This document shows, one piece after another, positions 61,973 to 64,000 of a stretch of DNA of 64,000 nt. The notes below the pieces were generated by a model. It was given only the letters and a program-made list of their open reading frames with translations, did not search any database and had not been told where the DNA came from. The position numbers and the translations under genes were made by a program. Source of the DNA: Burkholderia sp. WSM2230 (lineage in GTDB: Bacteria; Pseudomonadota; Gammaproteobacteria; Burkholderiales; Burkholderiaceae); the NCBI RefSeq assembly GCF_000472445.1, contig NZ_AXAJ01000005.1, forward strand, positions 124,626-188,625, in the 5' to 3' direction. Position 1 is the first letter of the stretch. Each line of letters starts with the position of its first letter.

Positions 61973-63424
61973 TTGAAAAAGACCCTGGAACAGGCGTTCG
62001 CGCTTGCATCGCCTCGCCTCGTGCCGCGCGGCACGACGTTTTTGAGCACGCTGATTCATGCGACCGTGGTAGCCGTGTGGTTGTTGTTGTTCGCGCGCGC
62101 ATTCTTTCTGCACGGCGTGGTGGCATGGTCCACCGGCATCGCCTATGTCGTCTACGACACTCTGCTGCTTGCGTTCGTCACATGGAAAACCTTGCCGTTG
62201 ATGCGCCGTGCGCCGCCGCTCGAGCCCGACTACGACCAGCGCAGTTTGCCGGGCATGGGCGTTATCGTGGCATCGCATAACGAAGCGGCAGTGCTGCCGG
62301 TTACTATCGCGGCGCTGCTTCGTCAGGTGCACGGCCCCGCTCAAATAGTGATTGCCGACGACGGCTCAACCGATCAGACCCATGCGCTGCTCACCGAACG
62401 CTTCGGTCTCATCGCGCCCGCCGAGGGCAAACTCAGCGCGCCGAGCTTGCTTCATCCGAATCTCTTCTGGCTGCGCATGCCGCACGGCGGCAAGGCGCGC
62501 GCGCTGAACGCCGCGATCACGCTGATGACCACGGACACCGTGATGACCGTCGACGCCGACACGCTTCTCGACGACGACGCCACCTACGCGATGCGCGCCG
62601 CGTTCGCGAGCGACCCGAAACTCGTCGCCGCGGCCGGCATTCTGGTGCCGGTTTGCGGCAAGTCGGCGTCGGGCCGCGTGCTGCAATGGTTTCAGACATA
62701 TGAATACATGCGCAACTTCATCGCGCGTTTTGCGTGGATGCGCGCCGACAGTCTGCTGCTGGTTTCGGGCGCCTTCGCTTCGTTCAGGCGCGAGGCGCTG
62801 CTCGACGTCGGCGGTTTCGATCCGCAATGTCTGGTTGAAGACTACGAGCTGATTCACCGGCTGCGCCGCTATTCCGTCGATCACGGCCTCGGCTGGGACG
62901 TGCGCGTAATCGGCGACGCACATGCACACACGGACGCGCCCGACAACCTTGCGGGTTTTCTGCGCCAGCGCCGCCGCTGGTTTGCGGGCTTCCTGCAAAC
63001 GCAGTACTGGAATCGCGACATGACGGGCAACCCGCGTTACGGCACGCTCGGCATGCTGATGCTGCCCGTGAAGGCGCTCGACACGATGCAGCCAATCTAC
63101 GGCCTGACCGCTTTCGGCTTGCTGCTCGCTTTTCTGTTCGGCGGCCATGGCGCGATTGTCGTGTCGATCTTCAGCGTGATCGGCGTCAAAACAGCGATCG
63201 ACCTCGCTTTCTACCTGTGGAGCATCCATCTTTACCGGCGCTGGACCGGCAGGCGCAGCGGCGCCAGCATGGGCATGGCAATGCTCGCGGCGGTGGCGGA
63301 GCCGTTCACCTTCCAGTTGCTGCGGCACGCGGGCGCAGCGCTCGGCTGGCTGCACTTCCTGCGCGGCGGCCGCGCGTGGGGCGTGCAACGCCGCACAGGC
63401 CTCGTGACGCACGACGAGGCGTAG
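61973..63424 (+). CDS. Membrane glycosyltransferase, family 2
   Basis: A 483-residue GT2 enzyme. TM segments flank the N-terminal side (ATVVAVWLLLFARAFFLHGV), then the GT-A domain with VIVASHNEAAVLPVTIAALL, IVIADDGSTDQTH (nucleotide-sugar binding), the TVDADT metal-binding DxD, VEDYELIHRLRR and QRRRWFAG, the processive-type Q/RxxRW motif; several C-terminal TMs follow. It resembles enzymes that build polysaccharides such as poly-N-acetylglucosamine or glycolipids. The start is unclear: TTG 61973 gives the longest product, and no good ribosome-binding site was found. Confidence 0.88.
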   Translation: MKKTLEQAFALASPRLVPRGTTFLSTLIHATVVAVWLLLFARAFFLHGVVAWSTGIAYVVYDTLLLAFVTWKTLPLMRRAPPLEPDYDQRSLPGMGVIVASHNEAAVLPVTIAALLRQVHGPAQIVIADDGSTDQTHALLTERFGLIAPAEGKLSAPSLLHPNLFWLRMPHGGKARALNAAITLMTTDTVMTVDADTLLDDDATYAMRAAFASDPKLVAAAGILVPVCGKSASGRVLQWFQTYEYMRNFIARFAWMRADSLLLVSGAFASFRREALLDVGGFDPQCLVEDYELIHRLRRYSVDHGLGWDVRVIGDAHAHTDAPDNLAGFLRQRRRWFAGFLQTQYWNRDMTGNPRYGTLGMLMLPVKALDTMQPIYGLTAFGLLLAFLFGGHGAIVVSIFSVIGVKTAIDLAFYLWSIHLYRRWTGRRSGASMGMAMLAAVAEPFTFQLLRHAGAALGWLHFLRGGRAWGVQRRTGLVTHDEA

Positions 63425-63582
63425 CGCGAGGGGCCACATACAAGGCTCGCTTTCAAGGCCCGCAGCGCGGCGTTATGACCCCGCCGGACCCATGCCCTGC
63501 CCGCTTCGAGTAGACTGACGACGATAATGGCCGCGCAACGCGACCGCCTACTCTATCCGCACGTGCACGGAGGCTCCACATT

Positions 63583-64000
63583 ATGCATGCTGTTCCCCCG
63601 CTCGAACAAAGCACCGTCGAGGCGTCGCCAACGCATGCGGCATCGCCGAAAGCCGCTCCCACGCAAAGCCAGGCTGCCAACGACGCGCCCGTGCGCGACT
63701 TGCGCCGCGTCGGCATCCATCCCGATTACTGGTATCCGCTTGCGTGGTCGCATGAAGTGAAGCGGGGCAAGACGCATGGGGTCACGTTCGCGGGCGATCC
63801 GATCGTGCTCGCGCGTACAGAGTCCGGCAAGGTGTTCGCGCTTGAAGACCGCTGCGCGCATCGGCAGGTGCCGTTGCACCAGGGGGTGGTCGACGGCGAG
63901 TCGATTCGTTGCGGCTACCACGGTTGGACCTACGATTGCTCGGGCAAATGCGTCGACGTGCCGTACCTCGGTCGCGAGCGTTTGCCGAACGGCGTGCGCT
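63583..64000 (+). CDS. Rieske (2Fe-2S) oxygenase, N-terminal part (runs off the window)
   Basis: The first 139 codons of an oxygenase-like protein. The Rieske cluster motif is complete: Cys91-x-His93 (DRCAHRQ), then Cys110-x2-His113 (RCGYHGW). The segment YWYPLAWSHEVKRGKTHGVT precedes it, as in terminal oxygenase subunits such as phthalate, vanillate and cholesterol 7-desaturase-like types. A Ser/Ala/Pro-rich leader of about 35 residues comes first. The catalytic mononuclear-iron domain lies outside the window. GGAGG lies about 10 bp before the ATG. It may form a unit with the preceding glycosyltransferase. Confidence 0.88.
   Translation, partial: MHAVPPLEQSTVEASPTHAASPKAAPTQSQAANDAPVRDLRRVGIHPDYWYPLAWSHEVKRGKTHGVTFAGDPIVLARTESGKVFALEDRCAHRQVPLHQGVVDGESIRCGYHGWTYDCSGKCVDVPYLGRERLPNGVR

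Overview
The window looks like part of the second chromosome (chromid) or a megaplasmid of a Burkholderia sensu lato bacterium (Paraburkholderia or Caballeronia are the best guesses). The evidence is high GC, DUF4148, DUF3562 and DUF1272 proteins, and a replication/partition locus of the Burkholderia chromosome-2 type: Rep_3 initiator, iterons, parAB, and parS sites with core TTTATGCGCATAAA. I see no rRNA, tRNA or CRISPR array. Identifications come from reading motifs; no database search was run.

Layout. 0-9.1 kb: the end of a phospholipase D-like gene, an RND efflux operon (adaptor, pump, outer-membrane factor) read leftward, a divergent two-component system, and a tiny lipoprotein. 9.5-10.7 kb: a CHASE3-GGDEF diguanylate cyclase. 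11.0-37.7 kb: a large catabolic block for CoA-activated, probably methyl-branched acyl chains (steroid side chain, isoprenoid or similar). It holds an alpha-methylacyl-CoA racemase, five acyl-CoA dehydrogenases, MaoC and crotonase hydratases, three SDR dehydrogenases, two SCP2-type thiolases, an acyl-CoA ligase and an envelope cassette (DUF1302, DUF1329, YCF48-like, MMPL/RND). A MalT-like LuxR regulator sits in the middle. Five copies of a 17-bp palindrome, CCCCTY-N5-DAGGGG, lie in front of the transcription units, including the regulator's own promoter. I regard this as the most interesting system in the window: a regulon whose operator can be read from the DNA.

38-45 kb: an outer-membrane barrel protein, a DUF1348 protein, a TetR repressor with a clear palindromic operator, a YceI lipoprotein, the threonine-degrading kbl-tdh operon with a divergent XRE-cupin regulator, and a two-gene unit headed by a perfect LexA box whose second gene is a degenerate tyrosine recombinase. 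45.9-52.9 kb: the replicon core. A KfrA-like coiled-coil protein is followed by about 1.4 kb with some 20 direct 20-bp iterons, repA, convergent parAB, four parS sites and a G-rich 7-bp tandem repeat. Iteron-like motifs also occur far away, near 0.6, 9.4, 38.1 and 45.9 kb.

53-64 kb: arsenate reductase-family protein, DUF1272 protein, ECF sigma factor with zinc-finger anti-sigma, an IS3-family transposase relic, a NhaR-like LysR regulator, a Tim44-domain membrane protein, a GNAT acetyltransferase, a DUF4148 protein, a sarcosine oxidase-like flavoenzyme, a DUF3562 protein, cytochrome b561, a membrane glycosyltransferase and the start of a Rieske oxygenase.
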